This document shows, piece after piece, positions 47,596-59,417 of a stretch of 64,000 nucleotides of DNA. The stretch comes from Perognathus longimembris pacificus (lineage: Eukaryota > Chordata > Mammalia > Rodentia > Heteromyidae). The stretch lies in contig NC_063180.1 in assembly GCF_023159225.1 (NCBI RefSeq), positions 9,483,297 to 9,547,296 of the forward strand, given 5' to 3'. Below the pieces are notes generated by a model, which saw only the letters and a program-made list of their open reading frames with translations, was not told the origin of the DNA and ran no database searches. Position 1 is the stretch's first letter; each line of letters begins with the position of its first letter. The position numbers and the translations under genes were made by a program.

Positions 47596-50594
47596 CACAA
47601 AGTACCAGCTCCTTTGGGACACAGCAAAGGCAGTACTCAGAGGAAAATTTATATCTCTGATTGCATACACCAACAAATGGGAGAAACAGAAACTCAATAA
47701 TTTAAGGAAGCACCTTAATTTCCTTGAAATAGAACAACAAGCCAAACCCCAAGTCAATAGAGAGAAACAAATAATTAAAATCAAATCAGAATTAAATCAA
47801 TTATAGACAAAAAAAAACCACCGAAATAATCAACAAAACAAAGAGTTGGTTCTTTGAAAAAATCAACAAGATAGATAGACCCCTAGCAAACCTGACCAAA
47901 AAACGAAGGCAGCACACTCAAATAAATATGAAAAGAGATGAAACAGGTAACATCACCACAGAAACAACCAAAATTCAGACCATAATAAGGGACTATTTTG
48001 CAAACCTTTCTGCCAACAAATTCGAGACCTTGGAAAAAATGGATGATTTCCTAGAAAAAATTCATACCCCCAAACTCAACCATGAAGACTTAAACCCTCT
48101 AAACAGCCCCATATCAAGTATTGAAATAGAAAAGGCAATAAGTGATCTCCCAGCCAAGAAAAGCCCAGGTCCAGACAGATTCAAAGCAGAATTCTACAAG
48201 GCCTTCAAAACAGAACTCACACCAGCATTTCTTAAACTCTTCAATGAAATCGAAAGAGAACGTTCACTACCAGACACATTCTATGAAGCCACTATAACAC
48301 TCATCCCAAAACCAGGCAGGGACGCATCACGGAAAGAGGACTATAGACTTATTTTCCTGTTGAATATAGACTCAAAAATTCTCAACAAAATTCTGGCCAA
48401 TCGACTTCAACAGGTCATCAAAAAAATCATACATCACGATCAAAGTGGATTCATCCCAGGGATGCAAAGTTGGTTCACTATACGCAAGTCAATTAATGTA
48501 ATCCACCACATCAACCAGAGCAAGGTCAAGACCCACATGGTTATATCACTCAATGCAGAGAAAGCAATTGATAAAATACAGCACCCATTTATGCTAAAAG
48601 CCCTGGAAAAACTGGGATTCCAGGGAACATTCCTGATTATAACTAAGGCAGTTTATGACAAACCAACAGCAAGCATAACTCTAAAGGGTGAAAACCTAAA
48701 GCCATTCCCTCTAAAATCCGGAACAAGAGAGGGATGTCCACTCTCTTCCCTGCTCTTCAACATAGTACTAGAATTCCGCCAGAGCAATTAGGCAAGAAGA
48801 AAATATAAAGGGGATCCAAATAGGAAAAGATAAAGTTAAACTTTCTCTCTTTGCAGATGACATGATCCTTTACCTAAAGAACCCCATAGACTCTACCCCC
48901 AAGCTACTAGATCTGATCCAAAACTTTGGCAAAGTTTCAGGATATAAAATAAACCCTCAAAAATCAATGGCCTTTCTCTATGCTAATGACCCAAAGACCG
49001 AGGCTGAAATCAGGAAAGCAACTCCTTTTGCAATAGCGTAAAAAAAAACATGAAATACCTAGGAATAACCTTAACCAAAGAACTGAAAGACCTCTACGAT
49101 GACAACTTTAAAAACATGAAAAATGAAATTAAGGTAGAACTAAGGAAATGGAAAAACCTCCCATGCTCCTGGAGGGGGAAGATTTATATAATCAAAATGG
49201 CAATATTGCCAAAGGCTATCTACAAATTCAATGCAATACCCATCAATATCCCAACACCATTTTTTAATGAAATAGAGGAAACAATCCTGAAATTCATATG
49301 GAACAATAAAAGACCCAGAATAGCAAAAATAATCCTAATCAGAAAGAACAGTGCTGGAGGAATTACGATACCCAACTTCAAGCTGTATTATAAAGTTATA
49401 GTAATAAAAACAGCTTGGTATTGACACCAGAACAGGCCTGAAGACCAATGGAATAGAATTGAAGACCCAGAAATGAACACACAGAACTATGCCTACTTAA
49501 TCTTTGATAAAGGAACTAAAACTATAGTCTGCAAGAAAGCCTCTTTAACAAATGATGCTGGCAAAACTGGTTCAACACATGCAACAAACTAAAACTATAT
49601 CCTTATATATCACCCTGTACCAAAATCCATTCCAAATGGATCAAAGATCTTGAAATCCAAACAGATACCCTGAAAACACTAAAGGAAGGAGTAGGAGAAA
49701 CACTTGGGCTCCTTGGCACTGGTCGCAACTTCCTCAACAAAGACCCAGAAAGGATACAAATCAAAGAAAGGTTGGACAAATGGGACTACATCAAACAACA
49801 GAGCATCTTCTGGGCAAAGGACATAGCTCGCAAGATAAACAGAAAGCCCACAGATTGGGAGAAGATCTTTGGCGGCTATTCAACAGATAAAGGTCTCATA
49901 TCTAAAATATATGCAGAACTAAAAAAATTACCTTTATCCAAAACAAAACCACAAAGAACCAATAGGCCCCTCATCAAGTGGGCTAGAGACTTAGAGACTT
50001 CTCTGTTGAGGAAATGAGAATGGCCAAGAGACATATGAAAAAGTGCTCTACATCACTGGCCATAAAAGAAATGCAAATCAAAACAACATTGAGATTCCAT
50101 CTCACCCCAGTAAGAATGTCCTATATCAAGAAACCTAACAATTCCTACTGTTGGAGGAGATGTGGCCACAAGGGAACCCTACTTCATTGTTGGTGGGAAA
50201 GTAAACATGTTCAGCCACTCTGGCAAGCCAAGCAGTATGGAGATTCCTCAAAAGGCTAAATGTAGAACTCCCCTATGTCCCAGCAGCCCCACTTTTGGGT
50301 ATCTATCCAAAAGACCACAAACATAATCACACTAAAGCCACCAGCACAACAATGTTCATCACAGCACAATTTGTAATTGCTAGAATCTGGAACCAACCCA
50401 GATGCCCATCAGTAGATGAGTGGTTCAGGAAAATGTCGTACATATACACAATGGAATTTTTTGCCTCTATCAGAAAGAATTACATTGCCTCATTTGTAAG
50501 GAAATGGAAGGACTTGGAAAAAGTTATACTAAGTGAAGTGAGCCAGACCCAAAGAAACATGGGCTATATGGTCTCCCTTATAGGGAATAATTAA

Positions 50595-51094
50595 CACAGG
50601 TTTAGGCAAGTCACAGCAGAGGATCACAGGAGCTCAATAGCTATACCCTTATGAACACATAAGATAATGCTAGATGAAATGAACTCCATGTTATGGAATG
50701 ATTGTTATATCACAGTTGTAAATATTTTCAATGTGCCATATGTAACTGTTGCCTCTATTATTGATGATATTCCTGTATCACCTTCCTGTGGTTGTACCTA
50801 CACTATCTCTGTATATTATCTGAGTATATTGGAAACCGTGTGTACTGGTATTAGAACCAGGAAATTGGAAGGGAATACCAAAATCGAGAGACACAGGGTA
50901 ATAAAAGACAAACAAATACAAAAGCAATACTTACAACAGTTTGATGAAAATGAACTGAACAACTGAGCAACTCGTGGGGGGGAGGGGAATTGAAATAAGG
51001 AGGGGGGAGTGGGGAATGAGGGATGAGGTAACAGTACAAGAAATGTATCCAATTCCTAATGTATGAAACTGTATCCTCTCTGTAATTCAGTTTG

Positions 51095-51147
<53 letters not shown>

Positions 51148-51162
51148 TGAAATAAAAAAAAA
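50595..51162 (+). repeat. L1 3' UTR with G-rich tract and (TA)n
   Basis: A G-run tract at 50975-51030 (GTGGGGGGGAGGGG and following) is typical of L1 3' UTRs and could form a G-quadruplex. A TA microsatellite (51098-51144) precedes the ATTGAAATAAAAA end. Minus frames here are repeat translations. Confidence 0.88.
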
Positions 51163-51176
51163 AAAACTACGCAGGA

Positions 51177-51594
51177 CTTCTATAAGACACTTTTCTCCCC
51201 CATAGTTCTTTAGGCAAAACTTGCCCAAAAGCCTTGCAGTATCTAATACAAATGAATCATTTAGGCTCTACTCTCCAGCAGCTTCAAATGTGGAAAAACA
51301 AAATTGTGATAAGTAAAGAATGACACATCAAATGTATGGAAACAAGCAATTCAATTATCAATGTGTATAAATAAAATTTTCTTTGGAACCGTCATGGCTG
51401 CTTTCACACACAAAGCCTGCCGTAGGTGCTGTAGAAGGGACAGTATGACCTGCTATGCCTAAAATATTTGCCCTTTGACTCTTCACAGCAAATAATTCCT
51501 GGCTTCCATATACATTAGACAAATGATGGTACATGATATTCAATGCATTAAATGCTTCCAGTTCTTTGAAATTCTATGAGTAGTGTTTTCCAGT
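51177..51594. other. Unassigned intergenic sequence
   Basis: Nothing recognised. Confidence 0.5.
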
Positions 51595-51855
51595 AAAAAA
51601 CAACAAACATAAAAATTAGATCAAGATTGAGAGACAAAGGACAAAAAGACAAACCATTCCCAAAGCAATACTTACAAAATAATTTGGTGTAGATTAACTG
51701 CACAACTCTTGCGGGGGAGAGGAGAAGGGGGAGAGGGGAGGAGGGAAAATGAGGGAGGAGGTAGCAAGTTGAAGAAGAAATGTACTCATTGCCTTACAAA
51801 TGAGTCTGTAACCCCTCTCTACCACACTTTGACAGTAAAAAAGATTAAAAAATAA
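51595..51855 (+). repeat. L1 3' UTR fragment (plus)
   Basis: GAGACAAAGGACAAAAAGAC, a GGGGGAGAGGAGAAGGGGG purine tract, AGGGAGGAGGTAGCAAGTTG and the terminal TTGACAGTAAAAAAG. Confidence 0.85.
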
Positions 51856-53195
51856 AAAATTAGACCAGAAGGTACAATTATCTTCATTTGACAGCCAAGG
51901 TGAATTGTGAAAGATCCCAAATTAAAAGCAGTGGGTACAGTTGCCATGCAAAACTACACAGCAGAATGATGGTTTATACTTGCCAGAATGTTAAAGTGAT
52001 GCTCTTCTATTTTGCAAGCTCAAATTGGTGTGCAGGATGCTCCACTCTCCTTTCTGTACTTCATCCTTTCCCTGCTTAAGGCTACCACTCCATGGCACCA
52101 TGGGTAACAAATGAGAAATTTTGAGGACTATTGAGCACTATAAATTTTCTCAGCAGGACTGTGTCTCAGCCCAGGAACTTGGGTAATTGTCACACCTTGG
52201 TAAAATTCATGAGAGACAACTGCCCTCAAATCAATAATTCTGTCTGCAAGATTCTGCTAGGGAGGGTGTAGGGTAAAAATCTTGTCTCTTGTTCTCAGTG
52301 CTCTGTATTGAATTAAAAACTATATTTTGAAGTTTTCTTACCCTTGTTTAAATTGGTTAACTGTTGATATACTTTTAAGTATATATTAACAAAATAAATT
52401 AATGGAAAACACAGTAACTATTTTTCATGTCCCTGGATAGAAAAATAATGCCTATTTCATCCCAAGCATTTTATATTTCATACATTCAGATGATTTAAAA
52501 AATGTATTACCCTTTAAATCACAGATATAAGTATATGCACACCAACTTTTTGGAACTGTTTACACATCTGTCTCCTTGATAAAATTCTATACAGATTTTC
52601 TGACTATATTTTGTTCATGGTCTTAGCCCAGGTTTAGTTAAGAATCCTGTCAAATTGGTTTAAGATGATGCCACCTACACTTGATATATCTACCTTCAGT
52701 ATCTAATCAAATTTCTAATCCTCTACCTTTGGAATCTGATCACTCTGCCTATCTTCTTCAGATGTAGCTTGATAAATTGGTTTATCAAGAATTCTCCCAA
52801 CTCTTGACATCTCCTCTTGACAATATTCATTCCACTGACTCCCCTTCCCCCGACTCATTTATGGTAAATCTCCATGTGTCTGAGAGCCCTGTTTCTCCAA
52901 TTGTGATAGCTGACATTCATCAGGATATTCTTGAGTAAGGTCTGCCTCGCGATTTTAACAAGGGTCCAGGCAATTGTTTCTTAACACTTTCGGAGGACTG
53001 TATAGTTTTCATGTTCCTATATAGCACATTCTTCAAGGAGCCTACAAACGTCCTGTTTCATACTTCCACTTGTTCAGAATTCCTCATTCCTTATCCACTT
53101 TTCCTACCGATGTCTGCTAACAGATTTCCAACTGTTTGGGACTTCCTTTTTCTTTTCAATATAGTAGTAAAAGAAGATACAGATATAATAAGTCT
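51856..53195. other. Unassigned intergenic sequence
   Basis: No gene recognised. 52620-52990 has the feel of an old repeat, but I cannot match it. Confidence 0.45.
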
Positions 53196-53428
53196 GCTGG
53201 TCTTTGGTGGTTCATGTTTGTAATCCTAGCTGTTCAGGAGTCTGAGATCCAAGAACTGTGGTTTAAAATCATCCCAGGCAGGAAATTAAGAACAACTGTT
53301 ATCTCCAATAAAGTACTCAGAAAAAGCCCAAAGTGGCTCTGTGGCTCCAGTGGTAGAGCACTATCCTTGAAAAAAAGGAGCTTAGAGGTAGCAGGCCCAG
53401 AGTTCAAACCACCAGGCCAGCAATTAAT
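53196..53428 (+). repeat. Chimeric B1-tRNA SINE
   Basis: B1-like GGTGGTTCATGTTTGTAATC and CAGGAGTCTGAGATCC, then a tRNA-like part GGCTCTGTGGCTCCAGTGGT and GAGTTCAAACCACC. The plus frame across it is a SINE translation. Confidence 0.82.
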
Positions 53429-53431
53429 TAA

Positions 53432-53476
53432 TTATTATAGGTTGTTTGATTAATTAATTTAAGCAACCTATAATAA
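53432..53476. repeat. Perfect 13-bp inverted repeat (hairpin)
   Basis: The arms TTATTATAGGTTG (53432-53444) and CAACCTATAATAA (53464-53476) are separated by a 19-base AT-rich loop, directly after the SINE at 53196-53428. Confidence 0.85.
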
Positions 53477-53710
53477 GTTTTTCTTTTCTTTATCTTTTTA
53501 TCTTTGTCCATAAAACCAATGTAGTATGTTGGCTGATCTAACACATCCCTGCAGGAAACCAATATAGAAGTCAAGTATTTTGCCCAACTTAAGCTGATGA
53601 TTGATGATCATTTTAGCATAAGTAAATCACAATATGGTCACATGGAGACTGAGCCTTGGATTTCTATTACAGTGTTATCTAAACACTTAATAGAAGTGAT
53701 GAAGATAACC

Positions 53711-54220
53711 TGTGGCCATGCTAGCTTTCAACAACAAAGTGTTGTTAAAACCGTTCTGTAGTGTTCAGTGTAAAACTTTTCTTTCACTGTTCTGCGTTGT
53801 TCAATGTAAAACTTTTCTGAAGGTGGCCCCTGCTGTGAAGTTATGTCATTGTATTTACCTAATTTGCTTTAACTTTGTTTTGCTCTGTATTGATCACACC
53901 TACAAACACCCCCCCCCCCCACCACCCCAGTTTCATCCTGCCACGTGGTGGTTAGATGATCTCCAGTGAAAATCAAGAGGCTCTGACCTGTTTGTTGTGA
54001 CCAACACCTCACAGGAGTAACAAGCCCCTATGGTTAAACTAAAGGGAAAATTCCTGTAGTTTTGGTGTATATAAGCAGCCTTCTGAGATGCCCTGGCACT
54101 GTATCTTGAGAACCCAAACTGCAGTCCTGGTGTGCCAGTATTTTCTCACTCAATAAAATCTTTTTTTTTAACTTTTCTAATGTGAACGTCTCATTGTTTG
54201 TTGATCCATTGACCCCCACA
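53711..54220 (+). mobile_element. Solo LTR (probably class I ERV)
   Basis: 510 bp with ends TGTGG and CCACA. It has a TATATAAGCAGCC promoter block (about 54067), CAATAAAATC polyadenylation signal (about 54150), a T-rich stretch, and a U5-like GTGAACGTCTCATTG end. A near-repeat of GTTCAGTGTAAAACTTTTCT / GTTCAATGTAAAACTTTTCT lies in U3 (53762-53820), with a C-run at 53909-53919. No matching target-site duplication was found, so the ends are approximate. Confidence 0.65.
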
Positions 54221-54223
54221 ACA

Positions 54224-55195
54224 GAATAAACTTCTGAGGTATGTAACAGAGAATATTTATTTGCTCAGTGAAATGTGAAATTTTTATTTTTGTTAAAAAG
54301 TATGTTCTAATCTAAAATATGCAAAAGTGAGAGAGAGATGAACATGGATGAAAATAGCCAAATGAGGGTGGATCTTTGAATAAGCTTTATATGATTAAAC
54401 CAGGTGAGGGATGGACTAAGGGCAGCATGGATAGGACTGGCTCAGCTTCTGCATGGGGCTAGAGGACCACAGCCAGTGAGGGCTGTGGTATTAGGGATAA
54501 GCCATCTGGCTAGAAGACATGGGATCATTTAAGGGACATTAAGAAGCTTGTTCTTCTGCAAAATACATCTCATTTTAACCACAATGTCAGAACCTTCCAC
54601 TACTCTAAGTAAATCATTTAATTGTAAAGACATCATGATCCTAATGGCCTTCTTAAAATTCAATTAATTTCTTAAGTGGAAAAACATTGAACCAACCTTC
54701 ATTACAATTCCAGAAGCATTTCCAGAAGTATGTGCTGTAGGTGCAGTTTGTACTAGGTCCTCTGGAGGCCACTCAGTGCCTTGCAATGAAAGTGGGGAAT
54801 CAGGCCATTAAACCCTTGTGTCCCAAAGGACCAACTTTATTTATTTATTTTCACTTGATCATGAACTGATAGGTGATACTAGCATGTGTTTGGTCCAGCA
54901 AGTTAAAATGTACCCATAGTGGTCTGTACCTTCTTTAATTTGAGATGCACACAAATTACTGTGTGAAAATCACAGCAGCATCAAATCACTATAAACATTT
55001 CTACATGCTTCTCTCAATTCAGTAACTCAGTTCACTTTGAACTTCTCAATGATGGGATGAGGAAGAGGTCAGGACCAGAACTGTACTTTGAGCACCCTGT
55101 ATACGTAGTCAACATTGGTAATATGAACTGCATATTGACCACACTCCTGGGGAACTTTAAGCATTGGTCATGTTTGGCCTCCCCTTCATTATGAT
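54224..55195. other. Unassigned intergenic sequence
   Basis: Nothing recognised. Confidence 0.5.
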
Positions 55196-55322
55196 TAACT
55201 TTTGGCTTTAAAGGTAGAGTTTCACCATATTGCCCAATGAGCTCTAGACACTGGTCTCAAGTGATATTCCCAGTCAACCAGCCAAGTAGGTAAGACTACA
55301 AGTGAACCACTGTGTCAGGAGT
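55196..55322 (-). repeat. Diverged B1-like SINE
   Basis: Complement of B1: AGAGTTTCACCATATTGCCC, then ACTGGTCTCAAGTGATATTC and AGTGAACCACTGTGTCAGG. Confidence 0.65.
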
Positions 55323-55611
55323 GGGGCCCGGTTCTATCTCATTAACTCTATAGATAGGAAGCAAAAACTTAACACATTTAGAGTATCATAAGAGTGATTT
55401 TTTTTCTGCATAAGAACTTGAAAGATGAACATTCCACAACAACTTTATGGATAGATGTTTGTCTTTTGTATGTGGTAAGTCATTGTAAGATAGACAGTCA
55501 TGTTCACCTTGTTAGAGCATTTCTTTTAAGTGAATGAATTCCCTTTATGTTGAACATATCAGCATTAGTATTTAGTCAATGAGGATCAGCTATCAACTTG
55601 TTTAAAATTAA

Positions 55612-55725
55612 TAACAAACAATACAAGAAATGTATCCAATGCCTACCGTATAAAACTGTAACCTCTCTGTACATCAGTTTGACAATAAAAATTTAATAAA
55701 TAAATGAATAAATAAAATAACATAC
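55612..55725 (+). repeat. L1 3' terminal fragment (plus)
   Basis: AATACAAGAAATGTATCCAA, then CTGTAACCTCTCTGTACATC and TTTGACAATAAAAATTTAAT with a TAAA-type tail. Confidence 0.88.
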
Positions 55726-55924
55726 CTACAAAAATATATTTGAGTCCTTTCAATTTTTTTTAATATTTTGCTTTGTATAACAAGTCATGTTTATTGTACA
55801 ATACTTAGAGGATATATAACTACTTAAGAGAAAAAACTCCATGAATCTCCTAAGATGGTTAATATTAATTATATATTAACAATTATGTTGTGGAAATTTG
55901 CCAGATATGCACTTTTTTAACTAC

Positions 55925-56118
55925 TTAATATGGTTTGGACTCAGAGCTTGGGCACTGTGCCCTTGGCTACATTTGCTTTAAGGCCAACAGTCTGTTTACT
56001 CGCCCCCTGTCTGGCTATTTGGTAGTTATTTGGAGATATGAATCTCATAGAGTTTCTTTCTTGGTTTGCCTTTGAACCACAATGCTCAGATTTTAGCCTT
56101 CTGATTAGCTATGAAGTT
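55925..56118 (-). repeat. Chimeric B1-tRNA SINE, diverged
   Basis: Complement of a tRNA-like part (TTTGGACTCAGAGCTTGGGC) and B1 part (GAATCTCATAGAGTTTCTTT, TTTGAACCACAATGCTCAGA). Confidence 0.7.
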
Positions 56119-56139
56119 GTGTGAGTCTCTGAGAACCAT

Positions 56140-56187
56140 ATATACATACATACACACACGCACGCACACACACACACACACACACAC
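56140..56187. repeat. (CA)n microsatellite
   Basis: CATA/CACG steps lead into pure CA repeats. Cys/Val-rich frames on the minus strand come from it. Confidence 0.93.
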
Positions 56188-56689
56188 GTAATTTTCCATA
56201 AGCACTGTTGGTAAAGATCATGTTCTCTCTTCTCTTCATTAGGTGTGTGAGCACAGTTGAGATCCATTCTTTTGTAAAATGAGAAATCACACACTTTAAA
56301 AATGATCAGAGATATACAATACTATTTTCTTATGTGCCATATCATAAGAATTTGATAATATTAATAAATACATTTTGTAATTTTAAACTATTTAACCTAT
56401 ATCCAATTATATAAACTTAAGAGTATGTCAGTTTTTTTTCTCATGATAATGCAGGAATTCTATATATGGAACAAATATTTATTGTAAACTTTCTCTTGTT
56501 TTGTTTTTCATTTTTAGATTTTCTGAAAACATTAGATCAAAGTAATTTAATACAAATAATCAAATGATTAATTCCAGTAATTAAGTCTAAATGATTAAAT
56601 GAACAGTTTATCATGTATATGACATATTTTCTAACTGCTTCCTGCTAAGGTTTGAAATTTATCTTATCTCCAATAAGAGAGGAGTGAAC
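56188..56689. other. Unassigned AT-rich sequence
   Basis: Nothing recognised. Confidence 0.5.
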
Positions 56690-57605
56690 CATTTGGGTAA
56701 ATGCCCAGGAGTGGGGTTGGTGGTTCATATGGGAGCTCTATGTTTTGTCATTTGAGGAGCCTCCATAGTGCTTTGCAGTGTGGTTGAACCAGTTTACATT
56801 TCCACCAACAATGTAGTAGGCTTCCCTTTTGGCCACATCCTCACCACCATCTGTTATTATTTATTTTCTTGATAAGGGCCATTCTAACTGGGATGAGGTA
56901 GAATCACAATGCTCAATGTTCATTGTAATATTTTTTCCACAGTAAGAAATGGAACCAAGCCGGATGCCCCTCAGTAGATGAATGAATTAAGAAAATATGG
57001 TACATATACACAATGGAATTCTATGCTTCCCTCAGAAAGAACATCAACCCTTTCATAAGGAACTGGAAAGACTTGGGAAAAAATCATATTAAGTGAAGTA
57101 AGCCAGACACAAATGCTCCATGGTTTCCTTCATGAATATATGTCTAGGATGGTCCTAGCAGAGGATGACAGTAGCTCAATATCTATGTACATATGGCCAT
57201 ATAAAATTATGATAATTGAAATGAACTCCAAGATATGAAAACAAGAGTTGTTGTTTTGTACTGTATGAAGTTATTTCTTGTGTCTTTCTTATTGTTTTCT
57301 CTGGTTTAGCTCATTGTCACTATTTTTTATTTTGGCACCTTGTGACTTTATATATGTTTATGCGATTTGGGGAAGGGAAAGGGCATCCTAAAATAGTGAG
57401 ATAAAAGACAAAGGATGAACCAATGCAACAGTTATACTCACAAGACACTATTTTGAAAATGAACTTTAGAACTTGGGTGAGAGCGAGGAGAAGAGTTACA
57501 GGGAGGAAAAGTGGTGAAAACAAGGGAGGAGGTAACTGTTCGACAAAAATGTACCCAGTACCTTACTTATGCAAGAGTACCTCCTGTGTAAATGTCAGTG
57601 GAGTG
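56690..57605 (+). mobile_element. 5'-inverted L1 (twin-priming structure)
   Basis: 56690-56917 is the complement of ORF2 C-terminal coding (it reads TTTGGGTAAATGCCCAGGAG and CCACCAACAATGTAGTAGGC, as in the minus-strand L1). From 56918 on, the sequence runs in plus orientation from slightly further along ORF2 (CAATGTTCATTG, GGAACCAAGCCGGATGCCCC) to the 3' UTR. About 45 bp between the two parts is missing. Inversion of the 5' part plus a small junction deletion is the signature of twin priming during L1 integration. Confidence 0.82.
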
Positions 57606-57807
57606 ACCCACAAAACACTAGGCTTATTTATATTTAAATGTTTGCTTAGTAAAACCTGGTATCTTATTGTTAGTTTTATTTTGAGCTATTTCAGTAATAA
57701 TGTGGCCAATATGATCATAGGGATGATGGTGGTAATGATAGGGAGACAAAATGTTTCATTGTTTGACTGATAAGTGGCTTTCCTCTATTTACCTTACTTT
57801 TTATCCT
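57606..57807. other. Unassigned sequence
   Basis: Nothing recognised. Confidence 0.5.
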
Positions 57808-57892
57808 TTGTTTGTTTGGTGGTTCTGAGGATGAAGCACAGGACCTTGTGCCAACTAGGTAAGTGCTTTACCACTGAGCTACATAATTTCCC
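57808..57892 (-). repeat. ID-type tRNA-derived SINE
   Basis: Complement of an ID head: GGTGGTTCTGAGGATGAAGC, ACAGGACCTTGTGC, AGTGCTTTACCACTGAGCTA. Confidence 0.75.
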
Positions 57893-58200
57893 TTTATTCA
57901 TCTTTGATTAAAATTGATTGGAACCTGTGGGTACATCCTCCACAATACTTTTGTTAAAACTGTAACATTTTGCCACCTATCTTCTACTTCTTGTAATTTA
58001 ATGTCTTTAATTATTCCTTTATTTTTAATATCCTTGCAGTAATAGCCTGCTTGAATGATATAGTCTTGTGAAAAATGCTGTGCTGACAGTTTTAAGGCAT
58101 GAGAATCTCTAACATTCCTCCAAGAAATGAGAATGGGTCTCAGCTGTGCCAACACCCCTAGGAAGAAACACATTGTCTTTAGCAACAGGGGATAACATCA
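57893..58200 (-). other. Unidentified segment with a 95-codon minus frame
   Basis: A minus frame (58185-57898) begins MLKTMCFFLGVLAQ, which looks signal-peptide-like, but no family is recognised. About 55 bp of its start recurs at 59840-59905. It may be a fragment of an unrecognised repeat. Confidence 0.3.
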
Positions 58201-59034
58201 GAATTACCTTCAAGAAATACTGTGACATTAAATGTTAAGAGTTACCAACATATGATAGAATTCCTGCATTCTTTGAAGAAAATCTCAGGCTAATAAATCA
58301 TGAGAAACAATATAGCAGGCATGTGAAATTTCAAGGTATTGTGGGCAGTAAAGACATGATACAAAAAACATGCAAATTGAATCCCAGCATTACAGAACTG
58401 ACCTCCATTTGCTTCCATTGAACATCCATCTGTGCTCTAAACAGCTTGCTACATAAGAATGTCCTGACAGTGCAATTCTGTCCAGTCCTAGACCAGTTCA
58501 CAACAGCTCACAACATTTTCCAAGGAGTGACCTAGATTTCCTCTTTTTTGGCTTTTGTGTTAACACTGAGCAGCATTTGACCTGATATCCTAAAGAAAAA
58601 CATTAAAAAAAAAAAAAGACAAACACAAAGCTAGTAGCCACTACCGACACAGAGAAACAGATAAATGTTTGAATGTTTCTAGAACTACCTAACATATGGA
58701 TTTGGAAAAGTTTGCTTTTATCTCAATTTAGTTATTATTTACATTTTCTAAACTGAATTTATTACCTGCTGTCTGAGACACAGAAGAGAATCTGACATTT
58801 AGTATCTATTCATTAACTAAAACAAGTATCACAACAAAACAAAAACAGATTTGGACAAACTGATCCATTCAAAACATGTAGGGCAGACTCCAACAATGAA
58901 AGCCCATGATTTTGGCTTTTATTTTCTATTGTCAGAGAAATAAACCTTGTATGTATTCTGGGATTTGTGTATCGTGGATCATACCTTGGTTCAATCTTAT
59001 ATGCTACACATCCCTCTCTCACTGGCTATTTTCC
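58201..59034. other. Unassigned intergenic sequence
   Basis: Nothing recognised. Confidence 0.5.
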
Positions 59035-59218
59035 CATTAATTTTTAAAATTGATTTATTTATTATCAAAGTGATGCACAGGTGGGTTGGAATTCCATAAA
59101 GCAGTAAGTACATTTTTTATATCAAACTTGTTACCACCTACCTCATTTTTCTCCTACATTACCCCTCCCCAATTCGCCCCTCAGTTGTATAGTTGGTTTA
59201 CTGCCTATAGTTTTCCCT
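59035..59218 (-). repeat. L1 3' UTR fragment (minus)
   Basis: TTGATTTATTTATTATCAAA, GTGATGCACAGGTGGGTTGG, then the pyrimidine-rich ACATTACCCCTCCCCAATTC; the complement of an L1 3' end. Confidence 0.75.
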
Positions 59219-59220
59219 AT

Positions 59221-59417
59221 TTTTTTTTCAGTCCTGGTGCTTGAACTCAGGGCCTGAGCATTGTCACTGGCTTCTTTTTTCTCAAGGCTAGCACTCTCCA
59301 ACTCAAGCCATAGCATGACTTCTGGCTTTTTTTCTATATATGTGGTACTGAGGATTCGAACTTAGGGCTTTGTGTATATAAGGCAAGCACTCTACCACGA
59401 GGCCATATTCCCAGCCC
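59221..59417 (-). repeat. IDL-Geo-like dimeric SINE
   Basis: Poly-T, then CTTGAACTCAGGGCCTGAGC and finally GGCCATATTCCCAGCCC. TATAGTTTT on both sides (59206-59214 and 59423-59431) may be part of the target-site duplication. Confidence 0.9.

Larger units (their letters stand above)
38353..50594 (+). pseudogene. L1 ORF2 protein, split by provirus and broken
   Basis: The nominal start codon position holds GTG (38353) where the other copy has ATG. The endonuclease part is 38353-39225: NINGLNSP, QETHLSSKS, VGDFNTPLSPLD and SDHNGIKLEL are visible, with a stop after DFKF at 38644. Coding sequence resumes at 47602 after the provirus. The RT part at 47928-48791 has KKSPGPDRF and [15 protein letters not shown] (Glu in place of Gln), and a frameshift follows before the FADD block near 48850. 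C-terminal pieces run to the stop at 50592-50594, with [13 protein letters not shown]. At least five frame breaks are visible apart from the provirus. Confidence 0.94.
36304..51162 (+). mobile_element. Full-length L1 (LINE-1), plus strand, split by a provirus
   Basis: The target-site duplication AAAACTATGCAGGA (36290-36303) and AAAACTACGCAGGA (51163-51176) matches at 13 of 14 positions. The element without the provirus (39232-47595) and its 6-bp duplication is about 6.49 kb: 5' UTR 36304-37231, ORF1 37232-38328, ORF2 38353-50594 (split), and a 3' UTR with a G-rich purine tract (50970-51030), a (TA)n run and an A-rich end. It is more damaged than the minus-strand copy at 25125-32460 but of the same family. 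Confidence 0.95.

Noticed and set aside
51098..51144. (TA)n tract as an origin or regulatory element
   Set aside because: It lies in the L1 3' end just before the A-rich tail and is best explained as a microsatellite there.
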